From: Halorubrum yunnanense
GTDB taxonomy: Archaea > Halobacteriota > Halobacteria > Halobacteriales > Haloferacaceae
Assembly: GCF_026586675.1 (NCBI RefSeq)
Contig: NZ_JAODIX010000030.1
Coordinates: forward strand, 174,203-222,676
DNA length: 48,474 nt
Reading direction: 5' to 3'
Shown here: positions 24,045 to 31,463 of the stretch, piece by piece
How positions within the stretch are numbered: the first letter of the stretch is position 1
How the letters are laid out: each line of letters starts with the position of its first letter
Translations under genes and position numbers: made by a program
Notes under the pieces: generated by a model
The model's input: the letters and a program-made list of their open reading frames with translations, nothing else
Database searches by the model: none
What the model was told of the DNA's origin: nothing

Positions 24045-26327
24045 CTATTCAGTAAGGTCGTTCGCCTCGGCGTTCGTCTCGAAGGCGACCCACTCCGGGT
24101 GGACCCCCGAATCGCCGGGAATGTACGTCCCCTCAGTCCCGCACTCCGTCACGAGCCGGCAGACCGAGCGCTCCGGCGGCCAGACGACCTCGACACTCCC
24201 ATCCGGCTCACGGACCGTCGCCTCCTGCCGATAGGTGAACGTCGAGCCCGCGGCGTCGACGAGGGTCACCGTCACGATCACCTCGTCGCCCGCGGGGTCG
24301 ATCGGGACGGTCGCGTTCGGCGCGCCGTCCAAGCGCGCGCCGTCGGGCGTCAGCGACCAACCGACCGCGAGCGAGCCGTCAGGGTCGCGCACGTCGTACT
24401 CGGCGCGGACCGTCTCGGCGCCGCCTACCGGCTCCCCGCGCGTGGTCTCCAGTCGAACGACCGCCCGCTGAACGCGGGCCGGCACCCCCACGGTCGTCGC
24501 CGCGTCGACTCGCTCTCCCTCCCGAACCGCGAGCGATTCGAGCTTGGGGGTGACGCGCCGATTCGGGTCCGGCGTCCAGACGCCTCGGTACGCGTATCGC
24601 CGGAGGTCGCGATCAGGGTACGTGTCGATCACCGCGAAGTCCTCGGCCGGGTCGCGGTCGAGCGCGTACACGACCGGACCGTCCAGTCCGGGCTCGTTCC
24701 GGAACACTTGGAACGGGTGGTTGAGCCACTCGCCGTACGGCGTGGGGACGAACACGAGATCGTCGTCGAACTGGGCCGACTCGATCGGCTCGTAGGCCGT
24801 CTCGTACTTGTCGGCGTGCGCCGAGTGACGGTCGAGGGGCGCCTCGGCCGCGGCCGCCGCGCCGAGCGCCCCGCCGAGAATCGCGAGCGCCGCCACCGCG
24901 ACGACGACCGCCCGCGCCGTGTCCGGCGTGACCCGAGAGGAGAGCCCGTCCCGGAGCCGGGAGAGCCCCCGGCCGCCGGCGGCGACGGCGACGCCGCCGA
25001 ACAGCGACAGCGGGACGAGGAGGTCGAAGTGGTAGAACGGCCCGAAGCCCGCGACCAGCCCGTCAGTCGGGTCCGACAGCGTCCCGAGGAGGTTGTTCGT
25101 CCCCCAGAAGAAGAGGTTCCCGACGACGACGGAGACGACGACCCCGCCGAGCAGGAGGCCGGCCGTGCGTTCGAAGCGGCGGCCGGCCGTGCGTTCGAAG
25201 CGGCGGCCGGCCGCGTCGTCACGGTCGTCGCCGCCGTCTCTCACCCCGAACGCGCGCCGCCCCGACAGCCACCGCCCCGCGGCCAGCCCGCCGCCAGCGA
25301 GCGCGAGCAGTGCGCCGAGCGGGCCTGCGACCACCCATCGCGTGACGAGGTACCACAGCGCGTACCCGTTCGATCGGAGCGCCAGCTCGACGGTGTACTC
25401 CTCGCTGTGGCCGAGAATCCGGCGCTCGCCGAATCCGGGACCATCCATCGGTGCGAACGCCTCGTACGGGAAGGTGAGGGGCGCGCCGGTCAGCCGGAGG
25501 TTGTACGCGAGGGTGACGGCGACGAAGAAGATCCCGAGAAGCGCGGTGAGCCCGTGGCGGCGGACCGGGGCGGGGAGCGGGAACGGCGGAACCCCCGCGT
25601 CCCGGACCGCGACAACCACCCGACCGAGCGCGTGTAGAATGAAGGGCGCCGCGAACAGCACCGCCGTGAACGGCCGGGCGAAGAAGGCGAGCCCGATCGC
25701 GACGCCCGCGAGCCCGGCGAGCGGGAGCGATCGATCGCGGACGCCTCGGAGGTACGCGACCGCAAACAGCAGGTTCAGGAACGTCGTCGGCGCGTACGGG
25801 AGGAACACCGCGGAGGTGACCAGCGCCATCGGTGAGGCGGCGAAGCAGACGGCGGCCGCGAGGCCGACCCGCCGATCGAAGACGGTCAACCCGAGCAGGT
25901 AGACGAGCGTCGCGTTGCCGGCGGCGACGACCGCGAGCGTCACCCGCGGCTCGCCGAATAACGCCAAAGAGACCGCGTACATCGCGGCGGGAACGGGGTT
26001 GTACTTCGGGTAGAGTCGACCGTCGTCCTCGACGAAGAACCACGGGTGGACGGCGTCGGCCAGCGCGCCGGCGTGGAACTCCAGCTGGCCGGAGAGCAGC
26101 AGCGCGGCCTGCGTGAGGTACACCCCCTCGTCGTGGTTGACCGAGTGGTAGCGGAACAGCGTCGCGGCGACGGCGAAGGTGAAGACGCCGGCCGCGACGG
26201 CGACGAGGGCGGCCGCCAGCGTCAGGCGGTCCGCGCGGGCGATCCGGGCTCGGCCGCGGCTCGCGAGTCGACGCGCGGATCGACGAGCGAGCCGGCGGAA
26301 ACGGCGGAGAGCCGAAGGGGGCGACAC
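24045..26327 (-). CDS. ArnT/PMT-like polytopic membrane glycosyltransferase
   Basis: 760 aa from a GTG at 26327 (start region SPPSALRRFRRLARR). The first half has about ten or more TM segments. Loop 1 carries the HDEGVYL motif (Asp-Glu of GT-C enzymes), and a following loop has LYPKYNPVPAAMYAV. The second half (about 520-760) is an extracytoplasmic beta-rich domain (VRLETTRGEPVGGAETV, EVIVTVTLVDAAGSTFTY). GT-C enzymes take sugar from polyprenyl-phosphate donors and add it to lipids, proteins or glycans outside the membrane. It starts 19 bases after the iron-binding lipoprotein and should be cotranscribed with it under iron box C. Acceptor unknown. An in-frame 24-bp duplication lies in its middle. 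Confidence 0.82.
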   Translation of the reverse strand: MSPPSALRRFRRLARRSARRLASRGRARIARADRLTLAAALVAVAAGVFTFAVAATLFRYHSVNHDEGVYLTQAALLLSGQLEFHAGALADAVHPWFFVEDDGRLYPKYNPVPAAMYAVSLALFGEPRVTLAVVAAGNATLVYLLGLTVFDRRVGLAAAVCFAASPMALVTSAVFLPYAPTTFLNLLFAVAYLRGVRDRSLPLAGLAGVAIGLAFFARPFTAVLFAAPFILHALGRVVVAVRDAGVPPFPLPAPVRRHGLTALLGIFFVAVTLAYNLRLTGAPLTFPYEAFAPMDGPGFGERRILGHSEEYTVELALRSNGYALWYLVTRWVVAGPLGALLALAGGGLAAGRWLSGRRAFGVRDGGDDRDDAAGRRFERTAGRRFERTAGLLLGGVVVSVVVGNLFFWGTNNLLGTLSDPTDGLVAGFGPFYHFDLLVPLSLFGGVAVAAGGRGLSRLRDGLSSRVTPDTARAVVVAVAALAILGGALGAAAAAEAPLDRHSAHADKYETAYEPIESAQFDDDLVFVPTPYGEWLNHPFQVFRNEPGLDGPVVYALDRDPAEDFAVIDTYPDRDLRRYAYRGVWTPDPNRRVTPKLESLAVREGERVDAATTVGVPARVQRAVVRLETTRGEPVGGAETVRAEYDVRDPDGSLAVGWSLTPDGARLDGAPNATVPIDPAGDEVIVTVTLVDAAGSTFTYRQEATVREPDGSVEVVWPPERSVCRLVTECGTEGTYIPGDSGVHPEWVAFETNAEANDLTE
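25161..25208. repeat. 24-bp tandem duplication inside the ArnT-like gene
   Basis: Two perfect, adjacent copies of a 24-base unit (starting ggccgtgcgttcgaagcg). They encode a repeated GRRFERTA octapeptide in a cytoplasmic-looking arginine-rich loop of the enzyme. The reading frame is kept. Confidence 0.9.
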
Positions 26328-26346
26328 GGGTGTCTGCGAGGCGGAC

Positions 26347-27471
26347 CTACACCTCGACGCCGGCCTCGCGCATGAGGTCGATCGTCGGTTCCAGGTCGGA
26401 CAGCTGCGTCAGGTCGATGTCGGGGACGTCGAGCTCGTCGATCGAGGGCAGGTCGCCGATCGGCTCCACGTCCGGGATGAGCGGGTACTCGAACGTCGTC
26501 CGGGCGAAGTAGTCCTGCGCCTCGGCCGACAGCAGGTGGCGGACGAAGTTCTCGGCGAGCGTGGGGTCGCTCGCCGTGTCGACGACCGCGGCGCCGGCGA
26601 CGTTGAACACCGCGCCCGCGTCGCCCTCGGTGAACGCGGTGCCGAGCGTCGCCTCCGGGTTGCCGTCGAGGACGCGCTGGATGTAGTAGTGGTTCGTGAA
26701 CGCCGCGTCGATCTCCCCGTCGGCGATCGCCTGACAGGCGGCGAACTCGTCGGGGTAGCTGCTGATTCCGGCCTCGGCGACCGACTCCAACCAGTCCAGC
26801 GTCGCCTCGTCGCCCTCGATGAGCCGCATCGCGGTGACGAACGCCTGACAGGAGCCGTAGGAGGGCGCCCAGCCGAGGCTGCCGGCGAACTCCTCCGGGT
26901 ACGCCATGATGTCGTCCGGGAGGTCGTCCTCGGAGAACGCCTCAGTGTTGTACGGGACAGTGCGGGCGCGGCCCGACGTCCCGACCCACTGCTCGGTGTG
27001 GAACTCCTCGCGGACCATGTCGGTGAGCTCCGAGGAGAGCTCTCGGGTGCGCCCCCCGTTGGCGAGCGCGCCGAGCGACCCGGCGTTCACCGAGTAGAAC
27101 ACGTCGGCCGGCGAGCCGTCGCCCTCGTTGGCGATCTGGTTGACGAGGTCGGTGGAGTCGGCGTACCGGACCGTCAGCTCGAAGCCGTCGTACTGGCCTT
27201 CGATGTACTCGACGAGCTCGCCGACGAGGAACTCGCCGCGCCCGGAGTACACCGTGAGCTCACCCTCCAGGTCGGGCATCTCGGCGATGCGGGTACCGCC
27301 CGGGAGCTCCCGCCCCGCGCGGCCGGAACCGATCTGTCCGACCGATTCCGTGCCGTCGCCGCCGTCGCTCGTTTCGTCGCCCGTACAGCCCGCGATCCCG
27401 GCGAGGCCGAGCGCGCCGGTGGCCGCGAGGAACCGCCGCCGATCCACGTCGTCTGGCAGGTGGTGAGTCAT
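26347..27471 (-). CDS. Iron(III) ABC transporter substrate-binding lipoprotein (Tat)
   Basis: 374 aa. The twin-arginine lipobox signal is DRRRFLAATGALGLAGIAGC, so Cys is lipidated and the protein is anchored outside. Mature part: LTVYSGRGEFLVGELVEYIE, DSTDLVNQIANEGDGSPADV, VPYNTEAFSEDDLPD, FAACQAIADGEIDAAFTN and the HYYIQRVL segment. The adjacent tyrosines there correspond to the YY iron ligands of FbpA/FutA. It is the receptor for the permease at 18245. ATG at 27471 lies 4 bases after iron box C, with a TATA-like ttaaaagta another few bases upstream, so it is leaderless and operator-covered. The ArnT-like gene is downstream in the same operon. Confidence 0.93.
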   Translation of the reverse strand: MTHHLPDDVDRRRFLAATGALGLAGIAGCTGDETSDGGDGTESVGQIGSGRAGRELPGGTRIAEMPDLEGELTVYSGRGEFLVGELVEYIEGQYDGFELTVRYADSTDLVNQIANEGDGSPADVFYSVNAGSLGALANGGRTRELSSELTDMVREEFHTEQWVGTSGRARTVPYNTEAFSEDDLPDDIMAYPEEFAGSLGWAPSYGSCQAFVTAMRLIEGDEATLDWLESVAEAGISSYPDEFAACQAIADGEIDAAFTNHYYIQRVLDGNPEATLGTAFTEGDAGAVFNVAGAAVVDTASDPTLAENFVRHLLSAEAQDYFARTTFEYPLIPDVEPIGDLPSIDELDVPDIDLTQLSDLEPTIDLMREAGVEV

Positions 27472-27475
27472 GTGT

Positions 27476-27491
27476 TTTAGGCTTGCCTAAA
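27476..27491. promoter_or_regulatory. Iron-box-like palindrome C (lipoprotein promoter)
   Basis: TTTAGGCTTGCCTAAA, perfect 7+7 bases around a 2-base centre, the best of the five. It sits between the TATA-like sequence (27493-27500, minus strand) and the ATG at 27471, so repressor binding would block the transcription start. Confidence 0.88.
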
Positions 27492-27510
27492 TACTTTTAA
27501 CCGTGTCGGT

Positions 27511-28692
27511 TCAGTCGTCCGCGAGGGCCGGCGTTCGGCGGATCGCGTCGAGGCAGTCGAGCCAGTCGCGCATGTACTCGCCGCAGTGGTTGAGGAACGC
27601 GCCGTTGTTCCACTCGGAGAAGTCGCCCGCCGCGAGCGCGTCGGCCATCGACGCGAACGCCGCCTCGAACGAGTCCGCGTCGGCCCCCGCCTCGTCGATC
27701 ACCTCCCAGACGTGCTCGTTCAGCTCCAGCCCCGCCACCTCGTTCGCGAGGTCGTCGAACGTCGACCGCGGGGCCTTGTTGTGTTCACACAGCGGGCCGC
27801 CGTTGTAGATCCGCTTGTCCAGCACGTCGCAGGCGCGCTTGAGGAAGAGTCCCGACCAGATGTCGTCGAACCGGCCCACGTCCCACTCGTTGTCGTCCAT
27901 CGGGAGCTGGTAGAACGCGGGGATCACCTCGCGGCGGAACGCGAGGTTCATCGAGCAGACGGTGAGGTAGTTGCCCCGGCCGGCGACGAAGTCGTCGCCG
28001 AAGTCGTCGGCGGTCGTCCGCGTCTGCGCCTGCCCCTCCAGGTCGCCGTCCATCAGGATCCGGACCGCGTCGAGGTCGGGGACATTCGTCCACAGCCCCT
28101 GCGAGGCGACGACCTCACCGGCCTCGATCTCGGCGGTGCCCGTCTCAACCGTCTCGTCCATCGCCGAGTAGGGGTACCCGCGCGGGTAGAGCCCGTGCTC
28201 GTCGGCGTTCCGGTAGAGGACGTTGACCCACTGCTCGTCGGAGCTGACCGATTCGATCGCCCCCTCGAACGCGAGGTTCTCCATGTGGCGCCCGAAGTAG
28301 TCCTCGCCGTCGTGCGGGAGCGTGTCGTCGTCGATGAAGAGGCCGTACTCGAAGGCGTCGTCGGCCCACATGTAGAGGAGCCCGAAGCTCGTCTCGGCGT
28401 GGCTCGCGGCCGGGACGACGTGGCCGTACTCTGCGACCCCGTTGGCCTCGTACCACTCCTCGCGGCGGGTGCCGTCGAAGACCTCGCCGGAGACGTCGAG
28501 GTCGTCGAGCATGGCGCGCATCTCGTCGACGTCGCAGAAGTCCTCGGTGACGAGCACGAAGTGGAGCCGGGAGACGTCGAACCCGTGTTCCCGGGCGTTC
28601 GCGACGTACTCGCGCAGGCACTCGTATTCGCGGATCGTGGGGACGATCACGCAGATGTCCCCACTTGCGGCGTCTGGGCGGCGTTCTTCCAT
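27511..28692 (-). CDS. GT75 family protein (RGP / UDP-arabinopyranose mutase-like)
   Basis: 393 aa. Similar by eye to plant reversibly glycosylated polypeptides: CVIVPTIREYECLREY near the N-terminus, the DxD-type site YGLFIDDDTLPHDGEDY (about 117-132), YPRGYPYSAMDE with R171 matching the arginine that becomes glycosylated in RGPs, then GLWTNVPDLDAV, and NLAFRREVIPAFYQLPM. The second essential arginine of plant enzymes (SLRE) appears replaced (SAMD). Plant homologues interconvert UDP-arabinopyranose and furanose; archaeal ones are usually just called alpha-1,4-glucan-protein synthases. It would feed a furanose-type donor to the iron-box glycosyltransferases (inference). ATG at 28692; operator D lies 12 bases upstream. 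Confidence 0.82.
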   Translation of the reverse strand: MEERRPDAASGDICVIVPTIREYECLREYVANAREHGFDVSRLHFVLVTEDFCDVDEMRAMLDDLDVSGEVFDGTRREEWYEANGVAEYGHVVPAASHAETSFGLLYMWADDAFEYGLFIDDDTLPHDGEDYFGRHMENLAFEGAIESVSSDEQWVNVLYRNADEHGLYPRGYPYSAMDETVETGTAEIEAGEVVASQGLWTNVPDLDAVRILMDGDLEGQAQTRTTADDFGDDFVAGRGNYLTVCSMNLAFRREVIPAFYQLPMDDNEWDVGRFDDIWSGLFLKRACDVLDKRIYNGGPLCEHNKAPRSTFDDLANEVAGLELNEHVWEVIDEAGADADSFEAAFASMADALAAGDFSEWNNGAFLNHCGEYMRDWLDCLDAIRRTPALADD

Positions 28693-29950
28693 ACTCCAAC
28701 GTTTTTAGGTTGGCCTGAAAGTCTGACGGTCCGGAGTGCGGCGACTCGCTCTCTCCGGCGGCGTTCGGCGCCGTATCGCCGGCCGCGCCCCTCGCACCGG
28801 CGTCGCCGGCGACGGTCCCCCCGTCGGCCTGCACCGGGGGAGTCGACTCGCCGTCCCCCGCGGGACCGGCGGTCGGCGAAACTCCGAGCGCGAGCGCGGC
28901 GACCCCGCCGCCGGCGAGCGTGACCGCGTTCTTCAGCGCGTGGTCGAGGATCGCCGCCGCGAGCGCCGTCTCGACCGGGAGCCCCGTCGCGCTCGCGACG
29001 AGGCCGGTGAACGCCGCCTCGTACAGCCCGATGCCGCCCTGCGAGAGCGGGAGCACCTTCGCGAGGTTGCCGACGCTGACCGCGAGCGTCCCGACGACGA
29101 GCAGCGTCGGAGTCGGGACGGCCCCCCCGACCCCGCCGGTGAGCGCGGCGAGCACGAGCACGGCGGTGAGGACGTCGAGCGCCCAGATCAGGACGCTCCA
29201 GAGGAACACCGCTCCGAGGCGACGCGGATCGGCGGCGACGACCCTGACGGACGCGCCGAACCGGACGGCGGCGTCGACGACTCGCGCGAGTCGGGAGCGG
29301 TCCGGCCCGAGGCCCGCGACCCGAGCCCAGAGCCCGGGTCCGAATCGCCGGTCGCTCCGGGCGACCGCGACGGTCGCGACCGAGAGGACGACGGCGACGG
29401 CGGCGATGCCGGACGCGGCCGCGAGCGCGGTCGACGGCGCGACGGCGCCCACCGACTCGCCCGACTCTGGCGACCGACCGGTCAGGAGCAGGAACGCGAG
29501 CGCGACACCCCCGAGCGCGCCGATGGCCACGAGGTCGAACGCGCGCTCGACCGCGAGCGAGGCGACGCCTGTCGGGTACGGCACGTCCCGCCGGTCCTTG
29601 AGCAGGTACGCGCGGACCCCGTCGCCGGCGCGGGCCGGGACGACGAGGTTCGCGGTCTGGCTGGCGAAGACGGTCGCGGTGAGGAAGCCGGTCCGGCAGC
29701 GGCGGTCCATGGCCGCGAGTACGTCGCCGTACCGCCGCCCCCTGACCGGCCACGAGAGCAGGTAGCCGCCGAGCGCGACGGTCAGAAGCGCCGGGTCGGC
29801 CGCCGTCACGGCCGCGAGGACCGCGTCCGTGTCGAGGCCCCGGGCGAGGTACGCCGCGCCGAGGCCGAGGACGACGAGCGTCCCGAGAGCGGTGAGCCGC
29901 TCCCGCGAGAGCCCGGCGCGGAGCCGGGCCCCGAGGTCGGTCCCCGTCAC
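28145..29950 (-). CDS. UPF0104 / LPG-synthase-TM-like flippase, overlong reading frame
   Basis: Frame of 601 aa from a GTG at 29950 (TGTDLGARLRAGLSRERL follows). Residues 10 to about 340 carry about 8 TM segments and match the family seen as the membrane half of AglD-type proteins: LVVLGLGAAYLARGLD, ATVFASQTANLVVPARAGDG, YPTGVASLAVERAFDLVAIG, VLPLSQGGIGLYEAAF, ALAAAILDHALKNAV. Such proteins may move lipid-linked sugars across the membrane. From about residue 345 the frame becomes an acidic low-complexity linker and then runs 548 bases out of phase over the GT75 gene, so the real end is probably upstream of 28700. A C6 run at 28817-28822 is a candidate frameshift site. The GTG overlaps the TGA of a 29-aa mini-ORF. 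Confidence 0.75.
   Translation of the reverse strand: MTGTDLGARLRAGLSRERLTALGTLVVLGLGAAYLARGLDTDAVLAAVTAADPALLTVALGGYLLSWPVRGRRYGDVLAAMDRRCRTGFLTATVFASQTANLVVPARAGDGVRAYLLKDRRDVPYPTGVASLAVERAFDLVAIGALGGVALAFLLLTGRSPESGESVGAVAPSTALAAASGIAAVAVVLSVATVAVARSDRRFGPGLWARVAGLGPDRSRLARVVDAAVRFGASVRVVAADPRRLGAVFLWSVLIWALDVLTAVLVLAALTGGVGGAVPTPTLLVVGTLAVSVGNLAKVLPLSQGGIGLYEAAFTGLVASATGLPVETALAAAILDHALKNAVTLAGGGVAALALGVSPTAGPAGDGESTPPVQADGGTVAGDAGARGAAGDTAPNAAGESESPHSGPSDFQANLKTLEYGRTPPRRRKWGHLRDRPHDPRIRVPARVRRERPGTRVRRLPAPLRARHRGLLRRRRDARHARRPRRLRRGLRRHPPRGVVRGQRGRRVRPRRPGREPRRDELRAPLHVGRRRLRVRPLHRRRHAPARRRGLLRAPHGEPRVRGGDRIGQLRRAVGQRPLPERRRARALPARVPLLGDGRDG
28704..28720. promoter_or_regulatory. Iron-box-like palindrome D (one mismatch)
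   Basis: TTTAGGTTGGCCTGAAA: TTTAGG against CCTGAAA, with one base off the ideal CCTAAA. It lies 12-28 bases upstream of the GT75 start, inside the open frame that runs out of the flippase-like gene. No clear TATA box is visible next to it. Confidence 0.68.
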
Positions 29951-30036
29951 AGCTGTCGACCTCCGCACCGAAGCGGTCGGAGCCGCCCGGCCGTCGCATC
30001 GGTACGCGGGCGTTCGTGGCGCCGTTCGACGGTCAT
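29947..30036 (-). CDS. Possible leaderless 29-aa leader ORF before the flippase gene
   Basis: ATG at 30036, 29 codons, arginine-rich (start MTVERRHERPRTDATAG), TGA at 29947-29949. A TATA-like gttatatg (30061-30068, minus strand) lies about 28 bases upstream and iron box E sits between them. The TGA overlaps the flippase GTG (GTGA). The next in-frame ATG for the flippase is at 30085, upstream of the TATA-like box, so a transcript from this promoter must start with this ORF or use an internal GTG. Whether the peptide is made is unknown. Confidence 0.5.
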   Translation of the reverse strand: MTVERRHERPRTDATAGRLRPLRCGGRQL

Positions 30037-30043
30037 ACGTTGA

Positions 30044-30059
30044 TTTAGGTCGCCCTAAA
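30044..30059. promoter_or_regulatory. Iron-box-like palindrome E (flippase promoter)
   Basis: TTTAGGTCGCCCTAAA: TTTAGG and CCTAAA around four bases. It lies between the TATA-like sequence at 30061-30068 and the leaderless ATG at 30036 on the minus strand, the same geometry as box C. Confidence 0.85.
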
Positions 30060-30178
30060 ACATATAACGCTGACGGTTCGGCCACCGGGGGGACCGCCGC
30101 CGGGGGACCGGTTCACCGCGCTCTCGGCGGACGCGAACCGCCGAAAGTCGTTTTCGCGCGTCTATCGAAATATCACGT

Positions 30179-30451
30179 ATGGCCGACACCGTCCGAATGT
30201 GGCTCGTCGAGCGCACCTACTCCGACGACGAGCAGAACATGGTGATCCTCACCTACGCCACGCCCGACGGCGAGCGCTACTTCCGGAAGGAGCGCGCGCT
30301 CACCTCCTTCTCCGACGTCCGGGACACCACCGCCGCGGTCGACGCCGAGCCGGCGAACGTCGGGAGCGTCGACGATCCGGCCGAGCGCGAGCGGTACGCC
30401 GCTGAGGCCGAGCGGATGGCGGCCGCCCACGCCCCCGACGACGTCATCTGA
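30179..30451 (+). CDS. Small conserved acidic haloarchaeal protein
   Basis: 90 aa, no TM segment or signal. The first half is a beta-type segment (VRMWLVERTYSDDEQNMV, ILTYATPDGERYFRKERAL), followed by a linker and an acidic C-terminal helix (ERERYAAEAERMAAAH). It resembles a conserved single-copy haloarchaeal family of unknown function, as I recall. ATG at 30179 after AT-rich atcgaaatatcacgt, probably leaderless. It points away from the iron locus and has no box of its own. Confidence 0.75.
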   Translation: MADTVRMWLVERTYSDDEQNMVILTYATPDGERYFRKERALTSFSDVRDTTAAVDAEPANVGSVDDPAERERYAAEAERMAAAHAPDDVI

Positions 30452-30522
30452 TCGCCGGAGTCGACTGCCGAGACTCGGTGACCCGGCCGCGCTTAAGTCG
30501 GTCCGACGCGAACGGTCACGCG

Positions 30523-31083
30523 ATGCGTGCCACCCTCGAAACGCTCGCGGTCGCGTCGCTCGTCGGGGTCGCGCAGGGTGCGCTGCGCCTCGTCGGCCTC
30601 GCGGGAGCCTTCGCGCTGGCGACCCCGCTGTCCGTCGCTCCGTGGACGGTCGTCACCAGCGTGTACGCGCACGGGTCGATCGGCCACCTGCTGGCGAACG
30701 GGCTCGCGCTGCTCCTCGTCGGCCCGCTCGTCGAACGCCGGACCAGCCGGTTCCGCTTCCACGCGTTCGTGGTGGCGACCGGAGCGCTCGCCGGGACCGC
30801 GCAGGTGACGCTTGGCGGGCTCATCGGTCCTCCAACCGCCGTGTTGGGGCTGAGCGGTGCGGTCTTCGCGCTCGGCGGCTACCTGCTCGCGGGCAACGTC
30901 GTGACCGCGACGCTGTTCGACCGCCTGCAGCTCCCGCCGCGCGCGCAGTTCGCGCTGTTCGGGCTCGCCGCCGTCGCGCTCACCGCGACGACCGCGGCGC
31001 CGGGCGTCGCCCTGATCGCCCACGCGACCGGCGCGTTCAGCGGGCTCCTCGCGGGACGCGTGGGGGTACTGGACGTTCGGTGA
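30523..31083 (+). CDS. Rhomboid-family intramembrane serine protease-like
   Basis: 186 aa from ATG at 30523. The frame is open from 30478, but a TATA-like gcttaagt (30491-30498) lies about 28 bases before this ATG, which fixes a leaderless start. About six TM segments are present. Family motifs: HGSIGHLLANGLALL (His/Asn of the oxyanion region), LGLSGAVFALGG (GxSG with catalytic Ser), and LIAHATGAFSGLLAG (catalytic His). It is small but contains the full core. Substrates unknown. Not obviously linked to its neighbours. Confidence 0.82.
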   Translation: MRATLETLAVASLVGVAQGALRLVGLAGAFALATPLSVAPWTVVTSVYAHGSIGHLLANGLALLLVGPLVERRTSRFRFHAFVVATGALAGTAQVTLGGLIGPPTAVLGLSGAVFALGGYLLAGNVVTATLFDRLQLPPRAQFALFGLAAVALTATTAAPGVALIAHATGAFSGLLAGRVGVLDVR

Positions 31084-31151
31084 AAACGGAGCGACGGCGC
31101 CGCCGCTGGCGACGGTAAATAAAACAAAGAGAGCGGGATGCGCCCTAGCGC

Positions 31152-31460
31152 TTAGTCTTCCAGAACGATCTCGATGCTGACGTCGTTCGGCACTTGGACG
31201 CGCATGAGCTGGCGGAGGGCGCGTTCGTCGGCGTCGATGTCGATCAGACGCTTGTGGACGCGCATCTCCCAGTGCTCCCACGTCGCCGTCCCCTCACCGT
31301 CCGGGGACTTTCGCGACGGGATCTCGAGCGTCTTCGTCGGCAGCGGGATCGGGCCCGACAGGGCGACCCCCGTCGAGTCCGCGATCTCGCGGACGTCGTC
31401 GCAGATGTCGTCGAGGTCCTCGGGGCTCGTGCCGGCGAGGCGGACGCGTGCCTGCTGCAT
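31152..31460 (-). CDS. rps10: 30S ribosomal protein uS10
   Basis: 102 aa, standard length. Recognisable core: [59 protein letters not shown], and [14 protein letters not shown]. It lies 3 bases after the EF-1alpha stop on the minus strand, the usual archaeal tuf-rps10 order, so it is cotranscribed with EF-1alpha. Confidence 0.97.
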   Translation of the reverse strand: MQQARVRLAGTSPEDLDDICDDVREIADSTGVALSGPIPLPTKTLEIPSRKSPDGEGTATWEHWEMRVHKRLIDIDADERALRQLMRVQVPNDVSIEIVLED

Positions 31461-31463
31461 CGA

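Noticed and set aside
28647-29999. Alternative 450-codon frame over the flippase-like gene
   Set aside because: Arg/Gly-rich translation without membrane segments, whereas the frame from 29950 gives a clear UPF0104 protein.
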